64,000 nucleotides of DNA from an uncultured Clostridia bacterium (lineage in GTDB: Bacteria > Bacillota > Clostridia > Oscillospirales > Acutalibacteraceae), in contig CAMHAH010000010.1 in the NCBI GenBank assembly GCA_946183365.1, positions 1 to 64,000 of the forward strand, read 5' to 3'. The position numbers and the translations under genes are program-made. Numbering within the stretch: position 1 is the stretch's first letter; every line of letters starts with the position of its first letter. Below, piece by piece: positions 35,393-44,549 of this stretch. The notes beneath the pieces are model-generated. The model had not been told where the DNA came from. It saw nothing but the letters and a program-made list of their open reading frames with translations, and made no database searches.

Positions 35393-35749
35393 ATGTTAAG
35401 AATTAGTACAATCCCGCATTTAATGAAAATCGTGGGTAAAATCGATCTCAAGCCCGTTATTGAAACGCTCAAAGAGGTAGATATTTTTGATAATGGCAAA
35501 GCAGCGACCGAACAGCTCAACAAGGAGAAGATCGGGATCCTCGGAATGGAGGTCTTAACCGCTATCACGCCTCAGCTCGGCAAGATTGCTGACGATATCG
35601 TACCACTCGTAGCGGCATATAAGAACATGAGTATCGAAGAGGCTGAGAACCTCGACGCTCTTGAGGTCATCGGTGAGATTGCCAAAGACGAGGCTATCAT
35701 CGGTTTTTTCAAGTCAGCGCTACGCAAGAAAGCCGCGCCCGGTGCCTAA
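35393..35749 (+). CDS. Tail assembly chaperone (gpG-like)
   Basis: 118 residues, helical, between the tail tube and tape-measure genes, the position of lambda gpG. Near its 3' end the sequence T-TTT-TTC (35704-35710) lies in frame as a canonical slippery heptamer. A -1 slip would bypass the stop at 35747 and continue into the downstream frame, making a longer gpGT-type product. AGGAGG precedes the ATG. Confidence 0.85.
   Translation: MLRISTIPHLMKIVGKIDLKPVIETLKEVDIFDNGKAATEQLNKEKIGILGMEVLTAITPQLGKIADDIVPLVAAYKNMSIEEAENLDALEVIGEIAKDEAIIGFFKSALRKKAAPGA
35704..35710 (+). promoter_or_regulatory. Probable -1 ribosomal frameshift site
   Basis: The zero-frame codons are GGT TTT TTC; the heptamer T TTT TTC fits X XXY YYZ. 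After slipping, the frame is open from here to 36072 with no stop. Confidence 0.75.
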
Positions 35750-35778
35750 GTTTACTGCATAAGTATTACGACTGGGAG

Positions 35779-36072
35779 GTGATCGAGGACTTGCCCCTCT
35801 CTTTTCTCGGGGAGCTCCTCGATTTTGCCGTAGCGGAAGAAAAACGAAAGCAGGAGGCGGAGGAAAGAAAAGAGCTTACAAAGCTATGGTTTGTTCACTA
35901 CATTGTTGCGAAACTCGGTAAGCAACAACCTATGGAGTATCAAGAGTTTATGCAAAAGAGCCTAAGCTCCGATGAACCCTCCTCCGAAACGAAAACTAAA
36001 CCGAGTAAGAAGAGATCCGCCGAGGAGATCATGGCGGAATTTATGCCGATTGTTAAACGCGACAGCCTATAA
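35779..36072 (+). CDS. Tail chaperone frameshift extension (gpT-like)
   Basis: 97 residues if started at the GTG at 35779. However, the frame is open back to the slippery site at 35704, reading CLSLLHKYYDWEVIEDLPLS across the junction, and GGAGG is only 2 bases before this GTG. So it is most likely made only as the C-terminal part of a fused chaperone of about 223 residues. It is acidic and helical with a Lys/Ser-rich linker, typical of gpT segments that bind the tape-measure protein. Confidence 0.78.
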   Translation: MIEDLPLSFLGELLDFAVAEEKRKQEAEERKELTKLWFVHYIVAKLGKQQPMEYQEFMQKSLSSDEPSSETKTKPSKKRSAEEIMAEFMPIVKRDSL

Positions 36073-36082
36073 GGAGTAATCT

Positions 36083-37921
36083 ATGGCGAGCATTTTTTCG
36101 CTTTTCGGCGAGGTGCTGATAGACAACACCAACGCGAACAAAGCTATTGACACTACAACTCAAAAAGCGGAAGGCTCGGGCTCTAAGGTCGGCAAAGCGT
36201 TCGGCACTATTGCAAAGGGCGCCGTCGCGGTCGGCACCGCGGTAGTCGGCGCCGCAAGCACTCTCGGCGGCGCAGCCATGAAAATGGCGAAGGATACCTC
36301 CGCCACGGCTGACGAGATCGATAAGATGAGCCAAAAGATAGGCATATCCCGTACAGCCTATCAAGAGTGGGACTATGTCCTGTCACAAAACGGCATGGAT
36401 ATATCCAAGCTCCAAACAGGCGTTAAAACGCTCACGGCTCAAATGGACTCCGCAAAGAGCGGTATCGGCAAATCTGCCGACGCATTTAAAACGCTCGGCA
36501 TAGCAGTAACAAACGCCGACGGTTCTCTCCGATCGCAAGAGGAAGTCTTTAATGAGACTGTTGCCGCTCTCCAGAGCGTAGAGAACGAGACCGAAAGAGC
36601 TCGGCTCGCTACTCAGCTTTTTGGCAAGGCAGGAACCGAAATGGCGCCCTTGCTCAATCAATCTGCCGAAAGCGTAGAGGCGCTTAAGCAGAAGGCGCAT
36701 GATCTCGGTATGGTTATGTCGGACGAAACAGTCGACGCGGGCGTCAAGTTCACCGATACAATGGATACGCTCAAGCGTTCTTTCGGCGGCATTTTAAACT
36801 CACTCGGCGGCGCTGTTATTCCTGTTGTACAGAAATTCGCGGACTTAATTCAAGAGAATATGCCGCAAATACAGGGATTTATTCAAGGTCTAACGCCAAT
36901 TGTCGAGGAAGCTATCAACACAATAATACCGCCTCTGTTCAATTTCTTGGTAACGATCCTACCGATCGTTATTCAAATCGTACAGGTTCTTTTACCTGTA
37001 CTTCAAAAGATAATAGAGGCACTCATGCCGGTATTTCAGCAGCTTGTCGAAGCGATCCTCCCCGTAGTTTTACAGCTCGTCGAAGCTATAGCACCTATGC
37101 TGACCATGCTCGCGGAGTCGGTATTGCCGATCATATCGTCTCTCCTTAATGCCCTCTTACCGATCCTTCAACCTATTCTCGATCTTTTATCAACTATCTT
37201 GCAACCGCTGTTCAAGCTCCTCGAGCTACTCTTACCGCCTATATGCGAGTTTATTCAGCTCCTGATCGATACGCTCCTTCCGGTGCTTCAGTCCGCTTTC
37301 GAGGGCGTTGCGGGAGTATTGAGCGGCGCATTTTCGGTTGCATTCGAGGCCATTATAGGCGTATTCGGGTCGGTGAAAGACGTTCTCCGCGGAGTTATCG
37401 ACTTCTTGGCGGGTGTATTCACCGGCGACTGGACGCGAGTATGGAACGGAATTGTCGGCATATTCAAAGGCATACTCAACCTGATACCGTCTATCCTTGA
37501 GGGCGTTATCAACGGCGTAATATGGATCGTAAACGGACTGATCGACGGTATCAACTGGGCGCTCGGTTGGTCGGGTGTAGAGATAGATCATATCGGTAAT
37601 GTACAGTTACCGAGGCTCCGTATAGGTATGGAATATGTTCCGTACGACGATTACCCGGCGCTTCTCCACAAGGGCGAGCGCGTCCTCACGGCGAGCGAGA
37701 GCGAAGAATACGCGGAGTATGAACAGCAAAGAAAGCCCGCAGTAGCCGGTCAGATGGAAAACGCCGACGGTTCAATTACTATTATCATACAGCTTGGTGA
37801 GCGCTCTATCGTTATAGAAAACCTCAACGGTAAGGATCCCGACGAGCTCAATGATTTCATAGACGACATTCTCGAAATGATCGAGGATAAAATCAAGCGT
37901 AAAGGAGTGGTATTCGGATAA
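36083..37921 (+). CDS. Tape measure protein
   Basis: 612 residues. It sets tail length and helps DNA entry. The N-terminus has a Gly/Ala-rich membrane-active segment (about 40-70), then the TMP core (ISRTAYQEWDYVLSQNGMD). Residues about 250-470 are a remarkable run of Leu/Ile/Val/Pro-rich units of IxxLLPVLQ type, likely membrane-inserting helices. It is short for a TMP, so the tail should be modest, roughly 90 nm by the usual 0.15 nm per residue rule. The next gene's ATG overlaps its stop. Confidence 0.9.
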   Translation: MASIFSLFGEVLIDNTNANKAIDTTTQKAEGSGSKVGKAFGTIAKGAVAVGTAVVGAASTLGGAAMKMAKDTSATADEIDKMSQKIGISRTAYQEWDYVLSQNGMDISKLQTGVKTLTAQMDSAKSGIGKSADAFKTLGIAVTNADGSLRSQEEVFNETVAALQSVENETERARLATQLFGKAGTEMAPLLNQSAESVEALKQKAHDLGMVMSDETVDAGVKFTDTMDTLKRSFGGILNSLGGAVIPVVQKFADLIQENMPQIQGFIQGLTPIVEEAINTIIPPLFNFLVTILPIVIQIVQVLLPVLQKIIEALMPVFQQLVEAILPVVLQLVEAIAPMLTMLAESVLPIISSLLNALLPILQPILDLLSTILQPLFKLLELLLPPICEFIQLLIDTLLPVLQSAFEGVAGVLSGAFSVAFEAIIGVFGSVKDVLRGVIDFLAGVFTGDWTRVWNGIVGIFKGILNLIPSILEGVINGVIWIVNGLIDGINWALGWSGVEIDHIGNVQLPRLRIGMEYVPYDDYPALLHKGERVLTASESEEYAEYEQQRKPAVAGQMENADGSITIIIQLGERSIVIENLNGKDPDELNDFIDDILEMIEDKIKRKGVVFG

Positions 37922-38643
37922 TGGAAACACTGCCGTATCTCTATTACAAAGGTACCAACTCTCGCTATTACGGGCTTTACATCAAAGAAAAAGGCGTCTA
38001 CAAGGGCGCCGCTCGCGATCTCAGCTATATACCCGTTGCAGGACGCAGCGGCGATCTGATTATAGATAACGGGCGTTACAAGAACGTATCAATACCGTAC
38101 AAGCTTGAGCTTGTAAACACCACGGCATACGCCTTTGAAGAACTTTCCCGAGCTATAAACAAGTGGCTTCTCAGTGAGCCCGGATACTTCAAATTGTGGG
38201 ATAGCTACGATCCTGATTATTACCGTCTCGCCTCGTATTCGGGCGAGGTCAATATCGAGCAAGAGCTCCGACAGTGCGGGACGCTTGATATTATTTTTAA
38301 CTGCAAGCCTTACAAATACGCCAAGAGCGGAGATAATTCTATAGGTATAGAAACATCAGCGCACATCAACAACCCCGAGGCGTATTCTTGCGAGCCGTAT
38401 ATTAAGCTATATGGATCCGGTAATCTACAGCTCCACGTTAACGGTAAAACATACCGTTTCAACGACGTAGACGAGTACATTGAGATAGACTCAGAAATTC
38501 GAGAGTGCTATAAAGGAACAACCGCGCTCAACAATAAAATGGTATCCGACGGCTTTCCCGAGCTTGTCCCCGGTGATAATTTCATTTCAAGAAACGCATC
38601 GGTAACTCGCATTGAGATCATCCCGAGGTGGAGAACGATATGA
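37921..38643 (+). CDS. Distal tail protein (Dit)
   Basis: 240 residues. N-terminal belt domain (GLYIKEKGVYKGAARDLSYI, VAGRSGDLIIDNGRYKN) and C-terminal galectin-like part (EPYIKLYGSGNLQLHVNG). This is the Siphovirus Dit layout. It forms the hexameric hub at the tail tip between tape measure and Tal proteins. It overlaps the next gene by ATGA. Confidence 0.88.
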   Translation: METLPYLYYKGTNSRYYGLYIKEKGVYKGAARDLSYIPVAGRSGDLIIDNGRYKNVSIPYKLELVNTTAYAFEELSRAINKWLLSEPGYFKLWDSYDPDYYRLASYSGEVNIEQELRQCGTLDIIFNCKPYKYAKSGDNSIGIETSAHINNPEAYSCEPYIKLYGSGNLQLHVNGKTYRFNDVDEYIEIDSEIRECYKGTTALNNKMVSDGFPELVPGDNFISRNASVTRIEIIPRWRTI

Positions 38644-40874
38644 TACCGGTACTTTATGAAAAAACCGAAACCGATTTCACACATAACGGTATCGGATTAT
38701 TAACAGATACAATCAAAGCGACTGTAGCTGAAGAACGCAACGGACCCTATGAACTTACGTTGCAATACCCTATAACCGGGCGCTATTTCAGCATGATTGA
38801 GGACGCGATAATCAAGGCTAAGACGAACGATACAAGCGATCCTCAGCTGTTCCGTGTATATAGGAGCACTAAGCCTATCAATGGTATAGTCACGTTTTAC
38901 GGAGAACATATCTCATATGATCTCAACGGACTGCCTCTCGCGGGCTTTTCGTGCGAAGGTACAACTCCGCTTGTCGCTATCAACAGAGCGCTTGGGGAAA
39001 CCCCGCTCAATCATCCGTTCTCGGCATGGTCGGATATTGCCACACTCAACGGTACCAAGATCAAGGAGCCGCCCTCGGTGCGCGGACTTCTCGGCGGGCA
39101 AGAGGGCTCGATCCTCGACGTATGGGGCGGCGAGTATGAATTTGATAATTTCACTATCAAGCTCCACGCCCACCGCGGCGCAGATAACGGCGTAAGTATC
39201 GAGTATGGTAAGAACCTTACCGATATAAAGCAGGAGCGCAATATCTCTGAGTGCTACACCCATATCATGCCGTATGCGGTATATACCCGCGACGACGGCG
39301 ACGGAAACAGCGAGGATGTATATGTATATCTCACCGAAAGGGTGCTCACACTCCCAAACGCGCCGAGCCTCGGTCACTATCGCGCTTTTAGGTATGATTG
39401 TTCAAACGAGTTTGACGACGGCGAGGTACCCACTGAGGTGAAGCTACGGGCGCTCGCCAACAGATATATAGCAAATCACGATCTAACAACTCCAAAAGTG
39501 AATATTACGGTATCCTTTGTCAATCTTGCGGATACCGTCGATTATAAGAACATAGCCCCGCTAGAACGCGTAAGGCTATGCGATACTGTAACGGTCAAGT
39601 TTTCAAAGCTCGGGATCAACGCGACCGCAAAGGTAATCAAGACCGTTTATAACGTGCTCACCGAGCAGTATGACAGCGTTACGGTCGGCGACGCAAAGAG
39701 CAATTTTGCTGATACAGTAAACAAGCAGACCTCGGAAATAAAGAATATAGTATCCCGCGTTGCTCAGAATAAGAGCCAAGCCACGATTGAGATAGAAAAC
39801 GCTATCGCTCACGCTACCGCGGCAATCACCGGACAGAGCGGCGGATATGTCGTGCTTAATCCCTCTGAGCACCCGCAAGAGATACTCATTCTCGACGCTC
39901 AGAGCGGCGGCGATATAGAGCAAGCAGACAACGTCTGGCGGTGGAACAGCGGCGGTCTCGGTCACTCCTCGCGCGGCTACGACGGTGAATATTCGACAGC
40001 TATAACCTACGACGGAAAGATCGTAGCGGACTTTATTGCCGCCGGAAAACTCAACGGCGAGCTCCTCCGAGCGGGGACCGTATCAGCAAACGCGATCTCG
40101 TCGGCGTTCAAGCAGACGATCACCGACGAAATAAATGGCTCAGCCTCGACTTTACAGCAGGAATTTCAAGCCGCCGACGGCGAACTCCGCTCGGCTATCT
40201 CGGCCGTAGAGACTACGCTCAGCACCGACTACTCCACCACCACCGAAATGCAGAGCGAAATATCTCAGACAGCTACCTCTATAAGATCAGAGGTCAGTCA
40301 GAAAGTCGGAATTAACGAGATCGGAACGAGGATCGAGCAGAATGTCAATTCCGTAAAAATAGCATGGAACAATATCAGCAAGTATATTGAGTTTGAAGCG
40401 GGAGAACTCAGGATATACGACTCCACATTATCAAATCATAAGCTACGTGCCAAATTTAATGATAGCGGTAATCACTTCTACAGGGATGATTACTATGTCG
40501 GAAAGATTGGTACAAATCAATGGACCGGCAACGACTCACATAAGGGATTGGTTTTTGATCTCGAGGCAAGCGGTAAGTATATGGCTTTTGCTCAAAAAGC
40601 CTCCTCAACCGCAAGCAGCTATACCACTATGCTTTGTTTTTCGAGAGCAAACTCGATCTACACAGAGTACGGCTTACATCTCGGATGTGACCTATACGGT
40701 CACAACAACACTATCAAGAACGTATATCTTGACGGTGTGAATGTTGCATACAGCGGAAACAATTACAGCGGATACACAGGTGATATCCCTATTGTAACAG
40801 AAGTCAGCGGCGGATCTGTCACAGAGACAAAGCTCAGGGTATCAAACGGTATTATTGTAGGATATTGGGTGTGA
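38640..40874 (+). CDS. Tail-associated protein (Tal, prophage endopeptidase-tail family)
   Basis: 744 residues. Residues 1-370 are the conserved gp27-like hub domain (DMIPVLYE start, ATVAEERNGPYELTLQYP, YGKNLTDIKQERNISECYTH). A coiled-coil region follows (about 375-400 and 480-590). The C-terminal 150 residues form a beta-rich tip. No clear peptidase motif is seen, so it may be structural only. The ATG at 38640 (ATGA overlap) is preferred over a GTG four codons upstream. Confidence 0.87.
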   Translation: MIPVLYEKTETDFTHNGIGLLTDTIKATVAEERNGPYELTLQYPITGRYFSMIEDAIIKAKTNDTSDPQLFRVYRSTKPINGIVTFYGEHISYDLNGLPLAGFSCEGTTPLVAINRALGETPLNHPFSAWSDIATLNGTKIKEPPSVRGLLGGQEGSILDVWGGEYEFDNFTIKLHAHRGADNGVSIEYGKNLTDIKQERNISECYTHIMPYAVYTRDDGDGNSEDVYVYLTERVLTLPNAPSLGHYRAFRYDCSNEFDDGEVPTEVKLRALANRYIANHDLTTPKVNITVSFVNLADTVDYKNIAPLERVRLCDTVTVKFSKLGINATAKVIKTVYNVLTEQYDSVTVGDAKSNFADTVNKQTSEIKNIVSRVAQNKSQATIEIENAIAHATAAITGQSGGYVVLNPSEHPQEILILDAQSGGDIEQADNVWRWNSGGLGHSSRGYDGEYSTAITYDGKIVADFIAAGKLNGELLRAGTVSANAISSAFKQTITDEINGSASTLQQEFQAADGELRSAISAVETTLSTDYSTTTEMQSEISQTATSIRSEVSQKVGINEIGTRIEQNVNSVKIAWNNISKYIEFEAGELRIYDSTLSNHKLRAKFNDSGNHFYRDDYYVGKIGTNQWTGNDSHKGLVFDLEASGKYMAFAQKASSTASSYTTMLCFSRANSIYTEYGLHLGCDLYGHNNTIKNVYLDGVNVAYSGNNYSGYTGDIPIVTEVSGGSVTETKLRVSNGIIVGYWV

Positions 40875-40882
40875 GGTGCATA

Positions 40883-40999
40883 ATGGACTTATTGCCTATA
40901 ATTGATAAAGACCCCGGCGAAAAAGCGGTTAACACAACCGCAACAGTGACTTTATCACTTAGTCCTAAAAGTGATGATAAGGAGGAAACAACAGAATGA
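40883..40999 (+). CDS. Very small phage protein
   Basis: 38 residues, acidic and Thr/Ser-rich (MDLLPIIDKDPGEKAVN start). GAGGTG precedes the ATG, and its TGA overlaps the ATG of the next gene. The coupling at both ends is the main support. Function unknown. Confidence 0.45.
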   Translation: MDLLPIIDKDPGEKAVNTTATVTLSLSPKSDDKEETTE

Positions 41000-41277
41000 A
41001 ACAATCTTTAATGCTTATTTTAGAGAGAGCACGAACTATTATGCACAATGCTCTTACCCACGCTATCAACGAGACTGCCTTACCCGCGTATCTCATTGAG
41101 GGTATCCTCCTTGATCTTCTCGCTGAGGTACGCGCTCAGAAAGCGGCAGAATTCTCCGCTGAGTATGAAGAGGCGCTCAAGCTGTATGAGGAAACACTCA
41201 AATTGATACATCCACCGGAGCCGTCCGAGCAGGATCAGACTGTTCAGGAGCGTACACCGACCGAAAGCGAGGAATAA
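40996..41277 (+). CDS. Helical phage protein, copy 1 of a tandem duplication
   Basis: 93 residues: a long amphipathic helix pair (LMLILERARTIMHNALTHAI, AEFSAEYEEALKLYEETLKL) and a Pro/Glu/Ser tail. AAGGAGG lies about 9 bases before the ATG. It is probably the original gene; the adjacent 41281-41625 gene repeats its body exactly. Small helical proteins in this place are often tail-fibre partners or chaperones, but that is inference. Confidence 0.7.
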   Translation: MKQSLMLILERARTIMHNALTHAINETALPAYLIEGILLDLLAEVRAQKAAEFSAEYEEALKLYEETLKLIHPPEPSEQDQTVQERTPTESEE

Positions 41278-41694
41278 TACATGGAAATCATCCAAAGTAT
41301 AGCTCTTGATTTTGCACAGAACGCAACTCAAGCGACTGTTTTTGCAAAACAATCTTTAATGCTTATTTTAGAGAGAGCACGAACTATTATGCACAATGCT
41401 CTTACCCACGCTATCAACGAGACTGCCTTACCCGCGTATCTCATTGAGGGTATCCTCCTTGATCTTCTCGCTGAGGTACGCGCTCAGAAAGCGGCAGAAT
41501 TCTCCGCTGAGTATGAAGAGGCGCTCAAGCTGTATGAGGAAACACTCAAATTGATACATCCACCGGAGCCGTCCGAGCAGGATCAGACTGTTCAGGAGCG
41601 TACACCGACCGAAAGCGAGGAATAATACATGGAAATCATCCAAAGTATAGCTCTTGATTTTGCACAGAACGCAACTCAAGCGACTGTTTTTGCA
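40999..41694. repeat. Perfect 348-bp tandem duplication
   Basis: 40999-41346 and 41347-41694 are identical. The duplicated unit runs from the second codon of the helical gene through the first 24 codons of the next gene. The junction bears AAACAA at each edge (40999, 41347, 41695), which may have guided the event. 348 is a multiple of three, so frames are kept. Confidence 0.97.
41281..41625 (+). CDS. Chimeric gene created by the tandem duplication
   Basis: 114 residues. The first 23-24 residues (MEIIQSIALDFAQNATQATV) are identical to the start of the baseplate protein at 41629, and the remaining 90 are identical to residues 4-93 of the helical protein at 40996. It therefore fuses the N-terminal virion-attachment segment of the baseplate protein to the small helical protein, and keeps a ribosome site. 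It may be expressed, but could be simply a by-product. Confidence 0.8.
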   Translation: MEIIQSIALDFAQNATQATVFAKQSLMLILERARTIMHNALTHAINETALPAYLIEGILLDLLAEVRAQKAAEFSAEYEEALKLYEETLKLIHPPEPSEQDQTVQERTPTESEE

Positions 41695-42918
41695 AAACAA
41701 TACGATAAGGATACCCGCAAGATAGAAATAACGCCGCTCAACAACGGCTCACCGTATACGATCGATACCGACGTTACGGCTCGCCTACAGATGACTAAGA
41801 ACGACGGTACAACCGTTATCAATAATGCAGAGATATCTTCGGGCAAGATAACCGTCGTACTCACCGCTCAAGCTCTCACCGCTGCCGGTACCGCCGTAGC
41901 GGAGATAGGTTTGTACAAAGGTTCAACGCTTCTCTCCTCTCAAACCTTCTACATTGACGTACAAAAGGGAGCCTATGACAAGGACGCTCCCGAGAGCTCA
42001 GACGAATACAATGCCCTTGTTGAAGCTCTCGGCGAAGCCGAACAGGCGACCGCGACCGCTGAGGCAGCCTCAGAGAGAGCCGAAGCAGCTGTTGATAGCG
42101 CAAACACAGCAATAGAAACCGCACGGACTGTTGCTACCGGCAAGATGTCCCTTATCCCGATCGATCCGACCGCCGAAGAGATCGAGGCTATGCCGAGCGG
42201 TCAGCTATATGGTGATACTGTCAATCATAAGGGCGTCATCAAAGGCGGTCAGGGCTTTTATGACACAGAATATATCGACAATAGTATTTCAAAAATATAT
42301 ACTTCCACACAAAGACCGCCGTGGGTGACGAGTAGTAAGGATTTTGCTTTTAAAGAAGGAGATATTTGGATTTATAAAGATCCGAGTTCTCTTACCCTTA
42401 AAAAAATATGTGTATTCTCAGGGTCGAGACCCGCAGGTGGAGTATATAAAGAACTTATTTGGCAAGCTTTATACAATTCTGATAATGTTATTGACTTCGT
42501 GCTAGACCCGCCTAATATCCCGCCTACGATGGAAGAAAGTGAAAATTTTAAACCTTACGACATCGGCGGTATTCAAACAGCTGTGCCGCTTCCGCGTTTT
42601 TATGCAAATGACAAAGTTAGAGCTGGTCAGTATGTCGGCAGCGGCAAGGACAGTGCCCGTTACGTGTATGAATGTAAAAATGTAACATTTTATATTTCAA
42701 ATTCGACAGTACGTTATACGTGTCATTGGAGTTCTCCGTTGCTTACGGCATCTATTCTGTCTGATGATTTTTCAATGAGTTTGGAACCAGGCCCTTATGA
42801 ACGCATAATGTTCCCAACCATAGCAAGAATGAAAGAGCTATTGGTCGAAAATTATTATGATAGTGACCAAATCAACACCATGATCGGCAACATCGAAACA
42901 GCGCTGTCGGAGGTGTGA
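41629..42918 (+). CDS. Baseplate upper protein-like (BppU N-terminus) with C-terminal receptor region
   Basis: 429 residues. The N-terminal about 110 residues match the BppU/tail-fibre attachment domain (ARLQMTKNDGTTVINNAEIS, AVAEIGLYKGSTLLSSQTFYIDVQKG). A coiled coil follows (about 125-170, ATATAEAASERAEAAVDSAN), then a beta-rich C-terminal half of unknown specificity. From about 42280 the coding is more AT-rich than its neighbours, suggesting that the receptor-binding part was acquired separately. Confidence 0.75.
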   Translation: MEIIQSIALDFAQNATQATVFAKQYDKDTRKIEITPLNNGSPYTIDTDVTARLQMTKNDGTTVINNAEISSGKITVVLTAQALTAAGTAVAEIGLYKGSTLLSSQTFYIDVQKGAYDKDAPESSDEYNALVEALGEAEQATATAEAASERAEAAVDSANTAIETARTVATGKMSLIPIDPTAEEIEAMPSGQLYGDTVNHKGVIKGGQGFYDTEYIDNSISKIYTSTQRPPWVTSSKDFAFKEGDIWIYKDPSSLTLKKICVFSGSRPAGGVYKELIWQALYNSDNVIDFVLDPPNIPPTMEESENFKPYDIGGIQTAVPLPRFYANDKVRAGQYVGSGKDSARYVYECKNVTFYISNSTVRYTCHWSSPLLTASILSDDFSMSLEPGPYERIMFPTIARMKELLVENYYDSDQINTMIGNIETALSEV

Positions 42919-42919
42919 T

Positions 42920-43837
42920 ATGAGTATAGCAAGTCAAATTGAAAGAATAAATACCAATATCGCCGCTGCCTATGACGAAGCCGAAGCCAAAGGCGCTACC
43001 TTGCCAGCGACTGAAAACAGCGCTAATCTGGCCGATACGATAGCGAGTATTCGGAGTACGCCTGTTCTGCAATCGAAAACGGTAACGCCGACAACGTCAC
43101 AGCAATCTGTAACCCCCGATAGTGGATATGACGGTTTATCGAATGTTACCGTCAACGCAACGCCGCTTGAAACAAAAACGGTCACTCCGACCGCTCAACA
43201 GCAAGTGGTCACTCCGACCGCTCCGAATATCGGATTATCAAGTGTGACAGTCGGAGCCGCGCCGTCACCGACCCTTATCACTAAGCAGATTACCGAGAAC
43301 GGTACATACTCAGCCGAGGACGATAACGCAGATGGGTATATTGCGGTGACGGTTGCGGTTGAGGATGCAAGCAAAGCGGCTTTGAATGGTATCGTTTCAA
43401 GAAACCTTACTGAGATAGTATCTGAGGCTACGCGGATTGGAAACTATGTCTTTTATTCTTGGGCAAATCTAACAAGTGGCTCGTTCCCTAAGGCTGCAAG
43501 TGTCGGAGCAGGTGCTTTTTACAACTGCACAGCTCTCTCAAACATATCTATACCGAGTGCAATAACCATTTATACATCCGCGTTTCGAGAGTGCACTTCA
43601 TTAGCAAAGATACTCCTTCCAAAAGTAACTACCATAAACCGCTTCGCATTTGCTGGCTGTACAGATTTAACAACCTTAATTTTGGAAGAAAGAGCGACTT
43701 TAATTGGTGAAGACGCTATACCGACTCAAACGATTGTGTACGTTAAAAACTCTGACCTTGCATGGTATTCAACAGCGACTAATTGGTCAGCCATCTATGC
43801 GGATGGACGTATCAAGAGTATAGATGAATTACCTTAA
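42920..43837 (+). CDS. Tail fibre protein with BspA-like leucine-rich repeats
   Basis: 305 residues. A helical N-terminus is followed by three repeats with VTPTxxQQxVTPxxGYDGLSNVTV-like pattern (about 48-115), then three or four LRR_5/BspA repeats (ISIPSAITIYTSAFRECTSL, LPKVTTINRFAFAGCTDLTT). BspA repeats are common in surface proteins of gut bacteria and bind host or bacterial surfaces. It likely recognises the host cell. It starts 1 base after the previous stop. Confidence 0.8.
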   Translation: MSIASQIERINTNIAAAYDEAEAKGATLPATENSANLADTIASIRSTPVLQSKTVTPTTSQQSVTPDSGYDGLSNVTVNATPLETKTVTPTAQQQVVTPTAPNIGLSSVTVGAAPSPTLITKQITENGTYSAEDDNADGYIAVTVAVEDASKAALNGIVSRNLTEIVSEATRIGNYVFYSWANLTSGSFPKAASVGAGAFYNCTALSNISIPSAITIYTSAFRECTSLAKILLPKVTTINRFAFAGCTDLTTLILEERATLIGEDAIPTQTIVYVKNSDLAWYSTATNWSAIYADGRIKSIDELP

Positions 43838-43851
43838 GAATGGGGAACAAC

Positions 43852-44088
43852 ATGATTATTACAAAGAATTTAACCGTTGGCGGTAAAAAATTCACTAAAA
43901 AGTATTCCGACAAGAATGTTTATATTGAAAACGAAAGCGGTAATCAATATTCCGAAGCTATCGACCCCGCAGATTATCCGCGCGAGTACGTAGAAACAGA
44001 TATCCCGATTGAGGGAGATACAGGCGACCTTACCGTAGCCGACACACTGTCAATGCTTAACGAGTTAGGAGTTGAGACCGATGATTAG
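43852..44088 (+). CDS. Small tail-region protein
   Basis: 78 residues, acidic, with an N-terminal beta part (KNLTVGGKKFTKKYSDKNVYI). An upstream in-frame ATG at 43840 overlaps the GGGGA site, so the ATG at 43852 is chosen. It overlaps the next small gene by 8 bases. Family not recognised. Confidence 0.6.
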   Translation: MIITKNLTVGGKKFTKKYSDKNVYIENESGNQYSEAIDPADYPREYVETDIPIEGDTGDLTVADTLSMLNELGVETDD

Positions 44089-44242
44089 CAAAGAGAAGCT
44101 AAAACAGAATGTTGATAAGACAAAGGGAGATACAAAGTCAGCTTTGCAGCTGATATATGACAGCCTTAATCAGGGTCAGCAGAAGAAGCTTATCAAAAAT
44201 CCCGAGGTCGAACAGCTGCTGAAGCGTTACGGGATCATATAG
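44081..44242 (+). CDS. Small conserved phage protein near the lysis genes
   Basis: 53 residues: MISKEKLKQNVDKTKGD, then ALQLIYDSLNQGQQKKLIKN and VEQLLKRYGII. Proteins with this LQLIYDxLNQGQQKKL core occur just upstream of holin genes in phages of Clostridia (from memory). It is helical; the function is unknown. It starts inside the preceding gene. Confidence 0.7.
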   Translation: MISKEKLKQNVDKTKGDTKSALQLIYDSLNQGQQKKLIKNPEVEQLLKRYGII

Positions 44243-44254
44243 GCGGTGATTAAC

Positions 44255-44545
44255 ATGGAGATCTATGTGCCGATACTGACCGCTCTGATCTCAGGTATGT
44301 TCGGAGCGGCAGCGGCTATAATTGTAGCGGTAGTACAGTCGAAGGCTCAGCACAGCACTGTTCTCGCTGAGCTCGATAAACGCGACGCTTTGCAGGCTCA
44401 GCGCATCGAGCAGCTCGAGAAGAAGATGGATAAACACAACAACCTGATCGAGCGAGTATATGAGCTTGAACAGCATAACGCTGTCGTTGATGAAAAAATT
44501 GTGGTCGCCAATCACAGGATAGACGACCTCGAGAAGAAAGGATGA
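44255..44545 (+). CDS. XhlA-like membrane/coiled-coil protein
   Basis: 96 residues. One membrane segment (about 6-26, [20 protein letters not shown]) is followed by a long coiled coil with heptads ([20 protein letters not shown]). Its layout and place just before a holin resemble haemolysin XhlA-type proteins that assist lysis. The ATG at 44255 after GGCGGTGA is preferred over a GTG at 44246. Confidence 0.7.
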   Translation: MEIYVPILTALISGMFGAAAAIIVAVVQSKAQHSTVLAELDKRDALQAQRIEQLEKKMDKHNNLIERVYELEQHNAVVDEKIVVANHRIDDLEKKG

Positions 44546-44549
44546 TATT

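Noticed and set aside
35779..36072. Independent gene starting at GTG 35779
   Set aside because: GGAGG is only 2 bases from the GTG, and the frame is open back to a slippery heptamer, so a frameshift product is more likely.
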